Notes: generated by a model from the sequence alone, not told the origin. A DNA stretch of 45,204 bases from Hydnum rufescens UP504 (GCA_014904985.1 MU129196.1:1-45204); one strand, 5' to 3'. Shown: positions 8,996 to 20,371, counted from the first letter of the stretch. Numbers and translations are program-made.

Positions 8996-10368
8996 TGTAA
9001 GTGGGAAATGAAGGGAGGAATCCAGCCACAGTCCACAATATGGAATCAAGAACAAAAAGTGGGGACCACAGGATCAATCCAAATGTTGAGGCTTGAAGGA
9101 AGGAAGGTCTTTTTGGATTGAAATCTAATACTGTAAGCAACACCTGCTCAAGCAATAGAACAAAGAATGAATCTGGGTCACAATACCACACCCTAAGGCT
9201 CTCCTCTTGAGGCCCTAGACAAAGTGCAGTAGTCTTAGTGGAATTCACCCAAGGAACCAGCAGCGATACATCAGTGCCTCAAAACTGGGGAGGGGGAAGA
9301 CTGTAGAAATTTGCATCTCCTGCACTTAATATACATTACAGAAGAATGATATGGTAACCAGCTGAAAGGTGGGGTTAAGTAAAAAATGATGAAAAAGAAA
9401 TCAAGTCAAAAGCTTCAAAACTGAAGGAGATATTCAAGAATCAAGTCAGAATAGGTGAATATGGCTTAACCAAGCTATTCCTCCTCTCCTACTGAACAGA
9501 ATTGGGGAATGGTGGAGCTAGTTGTCCTAGATGTACCCTTGGTCAGATATAAGAGGAGAAGAGAATAATTGCCATTAATAATCAAAAAAGCAGAGGCAAT
9601 AATGGAATGAGACATAGGGGAGTTAAATTGTAGAGAGCCAAGTTCCTATTGGATCATTTTTCTCTTGGTACTGTTGGATGCAGACTGTCAACAGCTTTCT
9701 AGGCATGCTTGTTTCAAATGAATTGGATCAAAACTGATGGAGAAATTCGAAAAATACTGAAGGGAAATATGAAACACATAGTAAAATTGACCTGGAAAGT
9801 GCAGTTTTGGTTTGTTCAGCTCATGTTTGGTATCATCTGAAAGGTGTAAATTATAGCTTTCTGAGTGCTATCTTGCTGAGTTGATCCAATCAAAACTGAG
9901 GGAGATATTCCATGTTTATTCCTGAGAGCGCTGCATTAGCCCCTATTTGTCATGTGACAGGTCTGTGAGTCAGAATCAAGGCCCAGGTGTGTAATCCATT
10001 GTGTTACATAATAAAAATTTATTAGAGTTGCCCTTGATGCAACTGGAAGCATGTGTCAGAAGTGGGATTGATTGAAGGTCAAACAAAGCAAGCAAGTTGA
10101 ATTACTATTGCCACATTGAGGCATGGCATAAAAAGGTGGAATTTAGGGGGGGCCTGTTGAAGTGCTGCAGATACACAATAAATTGGCTTGTGTGAAACAA
10201 AGGAATGGCATGGATTCACAGGTATTAGACATATGGGATATAGGCTTGTTCTCAAATGAATGAACAGCATGGGGACTGGGCCATGGATTGACATAGGAAT
10301 GGACTCATTTAATTGAAGAATTGTCCTTGGATAGGGTTTGCATGTGGTAGGGATTTGTCCTTCCAACA
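8996..10368 (+). mobile_element. R1 repeat, full-length LTR-like copy
   Basis: Starts TGTAAGTGGG and ends CCAACA, i.e. TG...CA like an LTR, about 1.37 kb. It matches 36319-37670 throughout (for example ATCAAGTCAAAAGCTTCAAA near 9400 and CTCTCCTACTGAACAG near 9483). The flanks CCACACACCTGC and GCAGTGGGTGTGTGG are the two halves of a hairpin-B motif, so the copy has split one. No coding capacity. Identification as an LTR is an inference from the ends and from the gypsy sequence following another copy at 44612. Confidence 0.6.
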
Positions 10369-10397
10369 CTGCAGCAGTGGGTGTGTGGTCATACAAG

Positions 10398-10504
10398 GTA
10401 AGTTTTTCCATTGTAATAGATACAACAGCACAAAAAGAGCAGTGAAAGCCACTCTTTTTTGTGCTGCTTTAAATCTCTTTACTAACTAATCTTTATTCTC
10501 TTAT
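10398..10504 (+). repeat. Intron-like unit P1 (acceptor lost)
   Basis: Donor AAG/GTAAGT at 10398, hairpin 10428-10464 (CAAAAAGAG arm and CTCTTTTTTG arm), branch-like ACTAACTAAT, then TTATTCTCTTAT where the sister unit at 37808 has TTATTATCTTAG; the acceptor AG is mutated. Confidence 0.6.
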
Positions 10505-10660
10505 ATTGTGGCCCAATCTGGGGCATAAAGTGGGACCCCACCCAATGACAGGCATGTGAATGGCCAAACCCCAAATGGACACACATGAGGCAAAAACAAC
10601 AAATGAAACTGCGACCAACAAGACCATAGGCAAGAATGCAGCCAATGAGTGGCTGTATGA

Positions 10661-10690
10661 ACCATACACCTGCCATGGCAGGTGCATGGT
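10661..10690 (+). repeat. Hairpin B
   Basis: Inverted repeat ACCATACACCTGCC with GGCAGGTGCATGGT around a short centre, six bases upstream of the next donor. Further plus-strand copies are at 10898-10927, 11174-11203 and 11524-11550, each at the 3' end of the exon-like segment. Confidence 0.8.
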
Positions 10691-10695
10691 TCTAT

Positions 10696-10806
10696 GTAAG
10701 TAATTAAGTACACCCAATGGTGCAAAAAGTGCAACAAATGCTGCACTTTTTGCACTGGTTTTTGTTTTAATCTTTAACTAATATCTTATGTTATGTACTA
10801 TCCCAA
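10696..10806 (+). repeat. Intron-like unit P2 (acceptor lost)
   Basis: Donor GTAAGT at 10696, hairpin 10720-10755 with arms GTGCAAAAAGTGCA and TGCACTTTTTGCAC (an AGTGC variant in both arms), branch-like TTAACTAAT. The position of TAG in the matching minus-strand unit (36133) is CAA here. Confidence 0.6.
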
Positions 10807-10935
10807 ATGATCACTTGAACCAGAACCCATGAAGTAGACCCACCAAACAAGGACCTGAAACAAGGCGTAAACCACAAACTGGGAATGCCCCAAATGAACC
10901 ACACACCCACTGTGGCAGGTGTGTGGTAATTTATG

Positions 10936-11045
10936 GTAAGTTCATTTTTAATTTCTATATGTACAGTGGTGCAAAAAGAGCAGTGAAAGCTGCTCTTTTT
11001 GTGCTGCTTTGAGTATTTTACTAATATATGGTTCTATTATTCTAG
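10936..11045 (+). repeat. Intron-like unit P3, intact signals
   Basis: 110 bp: donor ATG/GTAAGT, hairpin 10971-11004 (GCAAAAAGAGCAG and CTGCTCTTTTTG), branch-like TTTACTAATAT, pyrimidine-rich CTATTATTCTAG acceptor. All signals expected of a fungal spliceosomal intron are present. It is followed by a 168-bp exon-like segment. Confidence 0.72.
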
Positions 11046-11213
11046 GCCATAACTGGTCTGAGGTACCAGGTGAAACCCCACAAAACCACAAGAGCACAAC
11101 CAGCCAGGGCCCCAGCAGCAATGCAGCAGATGAACATGACAAATGACAATGTGCCCACCAAGTGACCAAACAAACCACACACCTGCCATAGTGGGTGTGT
11201 GGTTCTATCTAAG

Positions 11214-11313
11214 GTAAGTACCATTTGTAACCCCCAATGACACAAAAAGAGCAGCCAGTGCTGCTCTTTTTGCACTGGTTTCAATCTTGAACTAATTCTA
11301 TTGATTTTTATAG
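11214..11313 (+). repeat. Intron-like unit P4, intact signals
   Basis: 100 bp: donor AAG/GTAAGT, hairpin 11243-11272 (CAAAAAGAGCAG and CTGCTCTTTTTG), branch-like GAACTAATTC, acceptor TTTTTATAG. Downstream segment starts ATCATCACCTGAAC, the same start as several other exon-like segments. Confidence 0.72.
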
Positions 11314-11559
11314 ATCATCACCTGAACTTCCACCAATGAAATGAAGAGCTGCCAACCAAGAACAAATGGCCAAATGAACCCCCCCCCAAAGCAACAGCCT
11401 GCCAAACGAAACCCACAAATGATGACCTGCCAAAGACTGTGCACCAAACAAGACCCACACAGACAACAAAAACCACCCACACAATGAAGACATAAAGTGA
11501 CACAATGCTGAGAACCCATATGAGCCACACCTGCCAAAGTGGGTGTGGTGATTTTTAAG

Positions 11560-11661
11560 GTATGTATTTCAAGCTACAAGTACAATCATGCAAAAGGAGC
11601 AGCACAGGCTGCTCCTTTGGCATGGCATTTCTTTTTTTCACTAATTTAGTGTTTATTCCAG
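11560..11661 (+). repeat. Intron-like unit P5, intact signals
   Basis: 102 bp: donor AAG/GTATGT, hairpin 11589-11622 (TGCAAAAGGAGCAGC with GCTGCTCCTTTGGCA, an AGGAGC variant matched in the other arm), branch-like CACTAATTTAG, acceptor TTATTCCAG. Confidence 0.7.
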
Positions 11662-11807
11662 GTATTCTTCTGACCCCACAGCCCACACATACCTCCAATG
11701 GGTCCCCCTCCCCCTGGTCCCAAAACCTGCAACCACCATTCATAAACCCACTGACCAAAACCCTGTGACCCCACTGAATAAAAACATGGGGGAGACAGGG
11801 GGGACAC

Positions 11808-12175
11808 ATCATGTATGATAGTAGAATAATAATAATAATAATAATATAATAAATGAATAATTATGTGTAATAATGAGAACAAACAGACAGTAATAAATAA
11901 GCAATCCCACTTACTGAAAAGCCTGTATGGCCTGCTCACCCATTCAGGGGCCTTCCCAGGCTTGCCAGGACCTATCCTGATACCTCCCAACTAATATATC
12001 CATGTACTTCCACTCACAATGTTGTTTGATCCTGCTCCAGTTGATTCCCCCCATGACTATATTTGCCAGTTCCCCTGCTGCAAATTGGCTGACTAGGCTG
12101 GGGCTGATATCTAGTTAGAGATATAAATGCAACCCTTGAAGTATCTAGCTGATAATCAGCTGACCAGCTGTGTCT
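11808..12175 (+). repeat. R2 repeat copy
   Basis: Shares GCCTGTATGGCCTGCT and the end ATATCTAGTTAGAGATATAAATGCAA with the R2 copies at 13855-14268 and (inverted) 34118-34545. Includes an ATA-rich microsatellite at 11822-11862. No coding capacity. Confidence 0.6.
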
Positions 12176-12299
12176 CTCATTTTACTAGTAGTAAATCAGC
12201 AGTAAATCCAGTAAATCTGGTAAATCCCAACTTAGTGTCTGCTTAGTCACTCTTTTCAATCACTTAGTTGCACTTATCTAGCCTTCCTAACTTTTCCCA

Positions 12300-13510
12300 C
12301 TTATTTCCTGCAGCCAGTAGATCAATAGAAAGTGCCTGCAGGTTCTGGAATGTTTTTGAAGGCTTTGAATGTTATTCATGGCTTTGCCATGACAATTTTG
12401 TGGTCAGCATGAATTTTCATGGAGACTTTATGTTTTACCACAAGCTCAATTTATTGTACATGGAAATTCACCTTCCCATTTGTATACAGACTTGAATTCC
12501 CCTTCAATTCCTTCACACACTTCCTGCTGCCTTGGCAAATTTATGTTATGTAATCCAAATTTGGCAATGGGTGAGCCCTCCTGTTCCAATATGGACTAGT
12601 CACGTGATATAGGGGCAAATGCAGCACTCTCAAGGAGTATTCTCCAGTTTTCTCTGCCAGTTTTAATCTGATTTGCTCAAGAATAGAACACCCTGAAAGC
12701 TATTATCAATACCTATTGAATTATAGTTATTACATGTGTATCAGATGAAAACTGAGGCTTCCAGAACAATTTTATTATGTGATGCATACTCTCAGGGAGT
12801 ATTTTTCAATTTTCTCCACCATTTTGCATCCAATTCACTTGTGATGACCATGCCCAGAAAGACATTTAAATTGTCTATCCAAGATATCGAGAGCATCCTG
12901 AATGATGAAGAATTTGGCATTCTACATGTGAATTCCCCCATGTCTCAGAAGAACATCAATCCCCCTTCTGATTTTCAAATATCAATTATTGTCCAGAAAC
13001 ACTAGATCCAATGGAGAGGACATTCAGGAGGACTCATTCCACCATTCTTCAAGGGAATCTGTCCAAAGGGGAGGGAGGAATAGCCATTTTATGCCTTATT
13101 TCCTTGTTTTGACTTGTAAATTAAATATCTGTCAGTTTTCAAGATTTTGACTTGATTTTTTTTCCTGTGTACTTGCCCTATGTCCCTGCTTCTACTGGAT
13201 ATTTCATCTCATAGCCAAATTGTATATTAAGTTAGGGACCTCAACATTCCATTGTCTTCCCCCTCCCCTAGTCTGAAGCACTGAAGTATTGCTCCTGGTT
13301 CTAGGGTGATTTCTGCATGAAAACCACTACTAAAACATCACTAGATTCAGGCCTCAAGTGAAGAGCCTCCCAGTGTAGTTTTGTATTTCAACTTTAATCC
13401 TTCCTTTGATTGCTTGGGCAACACTTGCCTACAGAAATCCACATTTTATCCAAAGGACCTTCACCCATCTGAGGTCAGCCAAACCTCTGAATCCACTCTT
13501 GCTCACTTAC
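12300..13510 (-). repeat. R1 repeat, minus-strand degenerate copy
   Basis: Reverse complement of R1 blocks can be followed: GGAGTATTCTCCAGTTTTCTC near 12638 and GGAATAGCCATTTTATGCC near 13077 are the complements of the ATACTCC and GGCTTAACCAAGCTATTCC blocks of the plus-strand copies. Open frames here are fortuitous. Confidence 0.6.
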
Positions 13511-13854
13511 TAATTGGGGGGAGATCATAACCTATGGATGCCACCCTCACTACTTGCTTGTAAGGCCTTACAATGGGTAGATACACCATCTGAACCAAGA
13601 GACCCATCCAGTGCCATGGCACATCCCTTCCATTAACCTTCAACTGTTAACAGTTTATAAAAAAAATGCTTGCTAAGTCCAGATTGGGCCTCACAAAACT
13701 GCAGGGTCCTCACTGATCTAATATTCTGCAGGAAGCAAACTGATTTTCTGCCTGGCAACTGTGATCTCAGTTCCAACTGGGCCAGGCCAGGCAACCAGGA
13801 TTACTCCAGATTTACCGGGGTCTATGGCCATGTCTGGTAAATTGGTCCAAGTGT
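13511..13854. other. No gene; CpG-poor spacer
   Basis: No coding signal or recognisable repeat. One short palindromic stretch (ATTTACCGGGG near 13810 against GGTAAAT near 13837) may be part of R2. Confidence 0.4.
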
Positions 13855-14268
13855 AGGTACTTAGTTTTTTTTTGAATTTTTTAAATTTTGAGTGATGGTA
13901 CCACACCTGCCCAAGTGGGGGTATATTGAATTATTGAATTTTTAAATAAATACAGTAAATCAATAAATAAACAAGTCAATAACAGGACTGACCACTGAAC
14001 AAAACCCTGCTGACCTGGATATGTATAATATACATAATTATAGAACTATCCCCAATATGCCTGTATGGCCTGCTGCAAGTCTGAGATTCCCTAAGTCCCA
14101 ATTTTGGTGAATTTTTCCAAGTTCAGAGCCAGGGGCCCCTGGGGCCTCTTGTCTGAGGGTCCAAAATCACCCCAGGAGGCCCCAGGGGCCCCCACCTAAA
14201 AACATCTAGTTAGACTATCTAAATGCAAGGCTCATTGTATCTAACTAGATATACATTTGTGGCTGACC
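13855..14268 (+). repeat. R2, left arm of a long inverted repeat
   Basis: Its complement recurs at 34118-34545: a hairpin-B-like CCACACCTGC, an AT-rich TTTATT block, GCCTGTATGGCC-like sequence, GGGGCCCCTGGGGCC blocks and the end TCTAGTTAGACTATCTAAATG. Together the two copies enclose the copia fragment. Confidence 0.7.
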
Positions 14269-14947
14269 AGGTTGACATTCAAATTGTCCCATGGCTCCCT
14301 TCATTTGTCCTCTCCTCAACAATGTGGACAGTAGTTGGATTGGTTCCTAACAATCCTGCTTACACTGGGTATTTGGATGTCAAGCATATGTACATGTGCA
14401 AAAGGACCAACAGAAGGGATTTGAAGCCAAATCCCTGAAATTCATTTTCCTTGGCTACCCACTTGACTACAAGGGCTGGTGTTGCTACAACCCTATGACC
14501 AAGGGCATTGTCATCAGTAGGGATGTTATATTTGATGAGAGTCTACTGCCAGGCACCTCTCTCACCTCAGAGAATGGGCAGTATACTCCTGAGTTTATTC
14601 CCCCTGATCTGCCCCCAAGTTTAGTGGGAGCATCTTGACCCACTGCCCCAGGGCCCCCACCTCCTCCAGACTCCCCAGGGACTGTCCCTGCATCTGGGAG
14701 CCCTCATCCACTATCCCCCCCTCTGCCTCATACTCAGGAAGCCATTCCCCCCCCTACATTGGGACCCCCTGCTGAATCCCCACTGTGTCAGCCCACATGT
14801 ACATGTGCACCTCCTGGTGAATGGTGGAAGGTGGACATGTCAAGACTGCACCCCCCTACCCCTGAACCAGAGGATGGCAACTCACCAGAAGGGGCAGAAT
14901 GTGCAGAGGAATATGAGGCTGGTGTATTACATGATTTGCTGCCAGTG

Positions 14948-15100
14948 CAGTCACATGTGCCCTCATTGGTGGCATTTTCATACAATTTGCTTCTGGCCCA
15001 GTCATGTGCACCCTCAGTGGGGGCACTTTCAGACAATTTGCTTCTAGCACAGTTACATGTTCCCCCCCTAGGGGGACTTTCCCATCACCTCCAACTTGAA
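14948..15100 (+). repeat. 51-bp tandem repeat (three units) in the copia linker
   Basis: Three units starting at 14948, 14999 and 15050, each encoding a 17-residue block of the form Q-S-x-x-P-S-x-x-x-x-S-x-N-L-L-L-A; the third is more diverged. In frame with pol, so a former in-frame expansion of the integrase-RT linker. Confidence 0.8.
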
Positions 15101-16529
15101 AACCTCAATTCATCCCAAAGTGCCCTCAGCACTGAGGAGATGATTGAGTATGCCTTCCTTTCAGGTGGAATTGAACCTCATTCATACAAGGAGGCCATCA
15201 AGTCTGATGACTCTCACAAATGGTTGGAGGCTGCCCAAGTTGAGTACAAGGCCATCATGGACAACAACACCTGGGACCTTGTCCCACTCCCACAAGGTTG
15301 AAAAGCAGTTGGTTCTCATTGGGTCTTCACAATCAAGGAGAATGCACATGGCTCCATTGAGAGGTACAAGGCTCACCTTGTTGCTTGGGGCTTCTCCCAA
15401 AAACCCCACCTCAACTACACAGAAACCTTTGCTCCTGTTGCCAAATTTTCCTCCCTCCATGCCACTCTTGCTATTGCTGCCATTGAAGACATGGACATTG
15501 ACCACATGGATGTCTCCACTGCCTTCCTAAATGGTGACCTTGAGGAGGAAATTTACATGGCTCAACCAGATGGGTTCATTCCAAAGGGGAAGTAAGGCCT
15601 TGTCTGTTGTCTCAAGAAACCACTCTATGGTCTGAAGCAAAGCCCTTGACAGTGGTACAAGAAACTCAATGAACTCTTCATGGAACTGGGCTTCAAGGGG
15701 ATCCAATCTGACCACTCTCTCTGTGTGGGCTCAGAACAAGATCAAAATCATCATTCCAGTTTATGTGGATGATCTCACCATTGCTTGCAATGACCAGGCC
15801 ACACAAGTCCATGTCAAGACTGAGCTCCAGAAATGTTTCAAGATGAGGGACCTGGGCAGTCTCTCTTATCTCATTGGTGTTCAAATCACTTGAGACCACC
15901 CTAATTTCAAAATGTTCCTTTCCCAACACAAACACATCCATGACATCCTGGAATGTTTCCACCAGTCCAATGCTCGCCCTGTCTCCACCCCTCTTGATCC
16001 CAACATCCACCTCTCCAAAGATATGTCTCCCAAGACTCCTGAGGAGGTTGAATACATGAAATGAGTCCCCTACCTCAGTGCTGTGGGAATCCTCATGTAC
16101 CTTGCAGTTGGCACTCGTCCAGACATTGCCTATGCAGTGGGAGTACTGAGCAGGTTCAACTCATGTGCAGGACCCCAACACTGGAGAGCTGTCCAAAGAG
16201 TTTTCCAATACCTTTGTGGCACCTCAGATCTTGTCTTGGAATATGGTCCCTCTTCTTTTGGGTCCTGGCTCATTGGGTACTCAGATGCAGACCATGGTGG
16301 GGATGTGGACAGTGGCCACTCTACAAATGGTTAGGCCTTTTTCATTGGGTCCAGCTGTGTTAATTGGAGCAGCAAATGGAAAACAGTGGTTGCCTGGTCA
16401 ACTACAGAGGCCGAATACATTGCCTCAAACCATGCAGGAGCTGAGGCCATCTGGCTGAGGCAATTCCTCCAAGAGCTCAGTTACCCCCCAACTGGGCCAA
16501 CAACCATCTATGCCAACAACCAATCTGCA

Positions 16530-16534
16530 ATTGC
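16530..16534. repeat. Target-site duplication ATTGC (left)
   Basis: ATTGC immediately before the first LTR, repeated at 34024-34028 after the third. Removing the insertion and one copy restores continuous copia RNase H sequence (NQSAIAVARNPEHH). Confidence 0.93.
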
Positions 16535-17021
16535 TGTTAGTGGTGTCAGGAGTCCCCTAGACCATTCAGTAGACCCATGGGCAAAGCAGTAGCCCCGGTC
16601 TCCTTTCTTAGTTTCTTTTTCCTTTTTCCCTTCTCACCCAAACCCAGTGGAAAGCTTCTCCACAGGAGTTTGGTGCTGCCCCGGCTTCTAGTTAACTTCT
16701 CCCTTATTACGTAAGCAATCACTGATAGCTAGCCATGGCAGAACCTGAAATGCATCTTTTCTACTACCATCAACTGTCCGTCTCATAGAGTCGCAGACCT
16801 GTTGATTATGCACTACACACTGTGCGACTCCCAGCTTTATGCCTAAACCTTCTTACTTTGCCCTAGTGGGCATAGAAACCCTAACCCTCCAGGAACTACT
16901 AGCCTGTTGGGCTAGGCGGAATGGTCTCAGTCCCATGGACTGGACTAATCCATTGGAGCCAGAACCTCCTCCATCCTCCGGTCCCTCCCCACTCCTTAAT
17001 TCGGATACTACTGAATTAACA
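16535..17021 (+). repeat. LTR 1 (487 bp)
   Basis: Begins TGTTAGTGGTGTCAGG, ends GAATTAACA. Differs from LTR 2 at about six positions by eye; five are CpG versus TpG/CpA differences. Contains the ATG (16839) that opens the first frame of the element. Confidence 0.92.
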
Positions 17022-17861
17022 CTGGTGGAGTGTGTAAGAACTCCATTGACGAGTCCCTACAGGACTGTCCATGGTTCAAACTCGGCATCCTCATCCTCCC
17101 TCCACACACCCCCGGATGCAAATATTCGTGATTCAAATGTTGGCAAGAGCGCCTCTAGATCCTCGACAGCTCAACCTCTAATGTCCTCATCTACTTACAG
17201 GGATCGGCTGCCTAACCCCCTGCCTTGCAGGGTGGATACCTCAAGATGGGTGGCCACTCCCCTTAAAAAATGTGATGCAAGCATAGCTCTCCCATCCCTC
17301 AAGGATCAGTCTCTTGGAACTCCTGTTTCCAAACAAGCCCACAGGCCACTTATAGATGGAACTCTTAGCCCCCTCTCAAACAGGGTGGATACCTCAAGAA
17401 GGGTGGCCACTCCCCTAAAAAATCATGTGAAGCCTGTAGGACTTGAGCCTGTTTGTCTCTCATCTTGATTATGCGAGATTATCCGCACTTCGCTTGAACG
17501 AGACAACAAGTACAGCCCATCCCGGGCCGTAAAGATCATTTCCACCTGGCTTGACTGGTTACTCTACGACTTAGATGTGGATTCAACTGACTTCCTCAGT
17601 TGGGTTGTATACGACTCTTGTGTGGAGCCTGTTTGCTACAAGCTAGACCCTGCATTGGCGCACACAATCTGGCAGTGCAAAGTCATCCTATGGGAAACTG
17701 TACAGGAAACCCCATTGTTCTGTGAAGCTACCCCCAGTGCTCATTATGAACCCAGGCCGCACGATCTCGAAAGGGCCAGCCTAGTAGTCGGACTACCCTC
17801 TTTGGGTCTACTTCAGCTTGCAGTCTCCCAGGCGAAACACCTGGCTCTGGGACACCTCTAG
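16839..17861 (+). pseudogene. Gag-position frame of the LTR array, copy A
   Basis: The frame starts inside the LTR at ATG 16839, crosses into the internal region and stops at TGA 17466-17468 (209 aa). It is open again in the same frame to 17861. The first part is Ser/Thr/Pro-rich with a twice-repeated motif RVDTSRxVATPLK (near residues 132 and 185). The second part has a helical, Trp-rich stretch (IISTWLDWLLYDLDVD). Position suggests a Gag equivalent, but there is no zinc knuckle (CX2CX4HX4C) and I recognise no homologue. The same 209-codon frame is present in copy B at 25418-26047. Confidence 0.45.
17023..17034 (+). promoter_or_regulatory. Putative tRNA primer-binding site
   Basis: TGGTGGAGTGTG, one base after LTR 1, begins with TGG, complementary to a tRNA 3' CCA end. 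The same sequence follows LTR 2 at 25602. The tRNA species is not identified. Confidence 0.65.
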
Positions 17862-18463
17862 CAGGCTGGCTTCCTATCTAAAGGAACCAGACTTGGCTCA
17901 AGAAAACACCGTTATCATTAAGAAAGATCGACGAGAGTCACTCAGAGTTGCTAGTACTAAAGCCCTGAATACACCCCTGTCATCAAGGAGTGAAGTGGGG
18001 CCCTGCTGTCGTCCCCGCCAAAGACAATGTTCCAGGGCCTGAACAAATATTTTGCAACCTAAGCATTCTGTCATGGTTGTAAAACATTCCGTCCAACGAA
18101 TCAGGTTCCAATTCTTGAACGTTGTGAGCATTCGAGGCATAGCAGACGGAAACTCCTTCCAGGCCCATAAAATTGGACTGAAACAGGAGTATGGACCTGG
18201 GAACGACATTGAAAATGATGAGACAAATGACAGGCTTACTGTTCGGCGACACCAAGCTCTGTCCCCCAATGGTCCCAGGGTAATCCATCGAGCCCTGGAC
18301 GGTCATCCTAAGGTAGGTCTCGCACGATGCCCCAGGGAATACGTATCAGATTGCAAGAATGACCTGAGATACGATAGTCCAATACTATCCTAATGCCCAC
18401 GAGATCGAACCTAGGCAAAAACCTGGATTTAGATCTAGCATAAGATCCACCATCCGATATTCC

Positions 18464-19675
18464 ATGTTGATGGTGACACAAGAGACTGGGACTCACACAT
18501 TCAGGCCCGTTCCAAGTCTAGGACCGGGGCTTACTGTAAAGGAAACAGTGTGTCCAGGGAAGGAAGAACACAAAATACGGACCCTATGGAGCATAGTACT
18601 CCTCGTCGTCAATCCATCATCGGGCCCGTATAATGGCACAGCAAAATGTCTCCATTGGGATGGACACACTCTCGTATACTGTACTTCCGGCCCCCAAACT
18701 CATCAATACGATCCATGGGAACCCGAAAAACCTCTTGTAAGCCTTGTCAAGGGGTTCCGGACGTCCGAAGGAAACGGACTACGCAAACTACTAAACACTG
18801 TTACTAGCATCTGCACTATGGTCCCATGTCATGCCGATGCCCACATAGGCCTGCGATTGAGCACGGTTGTGGAGCTGCCATACAACATGACAGGATCGGT
18901 TGGCGTCTACATGACCGCAGAGCTCCTACTTGCGAATGGCAGCGAAGCCATGGATCCTCAGTGTGACGTGACCCAGCCGATCAAAACTCCTATGACTCGT
19001 AGAGTAGGCATTGGCACTATTTCCGGGAATAGTAGTCCTGAGCCATACCTGGGACGTGCCCCGAAACTCGAGCCAGTAGCCCAAGACCATACTGATGCTC
19101 ACGAGAATGGATTTAGGTGGAAACCCGGACTTGGACCTAGTATAGAGCTCCTTGCCCAAAGCATCCCTGAATCTTCTTGTCACCAAACTGAAGGCCCACG
19201 ATCAAGTGAAACTACCGGGCTTCCATACAACGCAACGAGTCCAGACGAAACCAAGGAATGTTGCTACAACATGTTACGAGACCTAGCCAAGTTCTTGTTA
19301 CCCCCCAGGTATACGCGGAAGACGTTAAGTCAGCAAGACCTGGAACTGGGAACTACAGTGGAAGATACTGAAGGAGAAGACCCCGAGCCCGGAATGAGCA
19401 GAATGGTCAGGTTTGAATCAGGCAGTCATCAGAACGATGCGGCGCTGCCACCTCCACAAGGGGACATGATCCAACGAAAGGGACTCCTGCCTTCGAGCCT
19501 TACGAGTACTCGAGGAAACTACTCTAAACTTACCGAAAGATGGTTGGATTCGGCCATCTTCCATCGACGATTCCTGGATGCATACCTTGTAACTGCCATG
19601 GTATACCGTATCTCACATCGCATACAGGGACCATTCGACACCTTCATGTCTGGATTTAGCCAGCTTATCGCATGA
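18464..19675 (+). CDS. Unrecognised 403-codon frame, LTR array copy A
   Basis: Long open frame in the internal region, rich in Thr, Pro, Gly and Ser, without recognisable domains. Its 3' end (HRRFLDAY, DTFMSGFSQLIA) recurs in diverged form at the ends of later frames, showing internal repetition. It shares its frame with 19865-20368 and 20372-21955. Copy B keeps the first 243 codons (27038-27766) and is then shifted by an extra A near 27760. Whether it is translated is unknown. Confidence 0.3.
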   Translation: MLMVTQETGTHTFRPVPSLGPGLTVKETVCPGKEEHKIRTLWSIVLLVVNPSSGPYNGTAKCLHWDGHTLVYCTSGPQTHQYDPWEPEKPLVSLVKGFRTSEGNGLRKLLNTVTSICTMVPCHADAHIGLRLSTVVELPYNMTGSVGVYMTAELLLANGSEAMDPQCDVTQPIKTPMTRRVGIGTISGNSSPEPYLGRAPKLEPVAQDHTDAHENGFRWKPGLGPSIELLAQSIPESSCHQTEGPRSSETTGLPYNATSPDETKECCYNMLRDLAKFLLPPRYTRKTLSQQDLELGTTVEDTEGEDPEPGMSRMVRFESGSHQNDAALPPPQGDMIQRKGLLPSSLTSTRGNYSKLTERWLDSAIFHRRFLDAYLVTAMVYRISHRIQGPFDTFMSGFSQLIA

Positions 19676-19864
19676 GAGCTTACTAATGCCTTTAACCAGA
19701 ATGTTCTGCGAGCCGACCTATTTCAGAGGAGTGCGCCCCGGATTCTAAATCAGACAACCCAAGAACCCGAGGCTCAAAGATCCGTACTGCCGTCATCGAG
19801 GAATGTTGAGACTCCCGCATCCAATCCCGGTCAAGGGCTAGGGCAGGAACCCACTGCGAAGAGA

Positions 19865-20368
19865 ATGGCACTCGTAAAGGAAATCTCATCCAAAGGAATG
19901 ACCTACGCATCCATTTATGGTGAGGATGCAATTCCAAAGGAGTGTAAACAGGAAACGTCGACATGCTACATTGCAAGACGTCCATATGGGAATGCAAATC
20001 TAGGAGAATTCAACCTGTCTCCCAACCTGTATAGTCACATTGCAAGGCACGCACATGGGGATGGACATACTCGTACGCACTGTCTCCTCGACCCCCGAAC
20101 TTGCCTACATCTTCCATGGGGAGCCATGAGGCCCATCCCGGATCTCGCTGGGGGGTCCCAGATGCCTAAGGGGGATGAACTGTTCAAGCTATGCGAGACC
20201 CACAAGACGCTGCTACCAGCACCTGATTCTGTCCAGATCGAAGGGTTACCGGAGCCTCGCAGGGGAACGAATGTTACAAACGAAGTCGTTGAAGTCAGCA
20301 TGGAACTATTGAGGGCCGCTTTAGCTAAGGGTGAAAGATATCGCAAACCCGTAGTACGAAATGTATGA
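19865..20368 (+). CDS. Unrecognised 167-codon frame, LTR array copy A
   Basis: Same frame as the neighbouring 403- and 527-codon frames. It ends at TGA 20366-20368. Copy B has CGA at the matching place (28933-28935), so this stop is probably a recent C-to-T change and the frame formerly ran on into the next one. No domain recognised. Confidence 0.3.
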   Translation: MALVKEISSKGMTYASIYGEDAIPKECKQETSTCYIARRPYGNANLGEFNLSPNLYSHIARHAHGDGHTRTHCLLDPRTCLHLPWGAMRPIPDLAGGSQMPKGDELFKLCETHKTLLPAPDSVQIEGLPEPRRGTNVTNEVVEVSMELLRAALAKGERYRKPVVRNV

Positions 20369-20371
20369 TTA

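Larger units (their letters stand above)
14372..16534 (+). pseudogene. Ty1/copia pol pseudogene, 5' portion (integrase end to RNase H)
   Basis: Encodes, in order, the integrase C-terminal segment (FGCQAYVHVQKD, FIFLGYPLDYKGW, 14372-14580), a Pro-rich linker, reverse transcriptase (TFAPVAK near 15427, QPDGFIPKGK, KKPLYGLKQSP, catalytic YVDD near 15760, LIGVQIT), and RNase H (GYSDADHGGD near 16278, STTEAEYIA near 16400, up to NNQSAIA). In-frame stops occur at 14636, 15299, 15593, 15647, 15891, 16062 and 16332, and a frameshift lies at 15718-15737. Four of the TGA stops (15299, 15647, 15891, 16062) stand where family members usually have Arg, as expected from CGA to TGA. Integrase N-terminal and Gag parts are absent. 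The gene is cut at 16534 by the LTR array and resumes at 34024. Confidence 0.93.

Noticed and set aside
8765..9248. Overlapping frames of about 90-100 codons on both strands near 8.8-9.2 kb
   Set aside because: Located in an R1/hairpin-B region; no domain, and frames are not conserved in the copy at 36.3 kb.
12736..13005. 89-codon frame as a gene
   Set aside because: It lies wholly inside the minus-strand R1 copy and has no counterpart in the other R1 copies.
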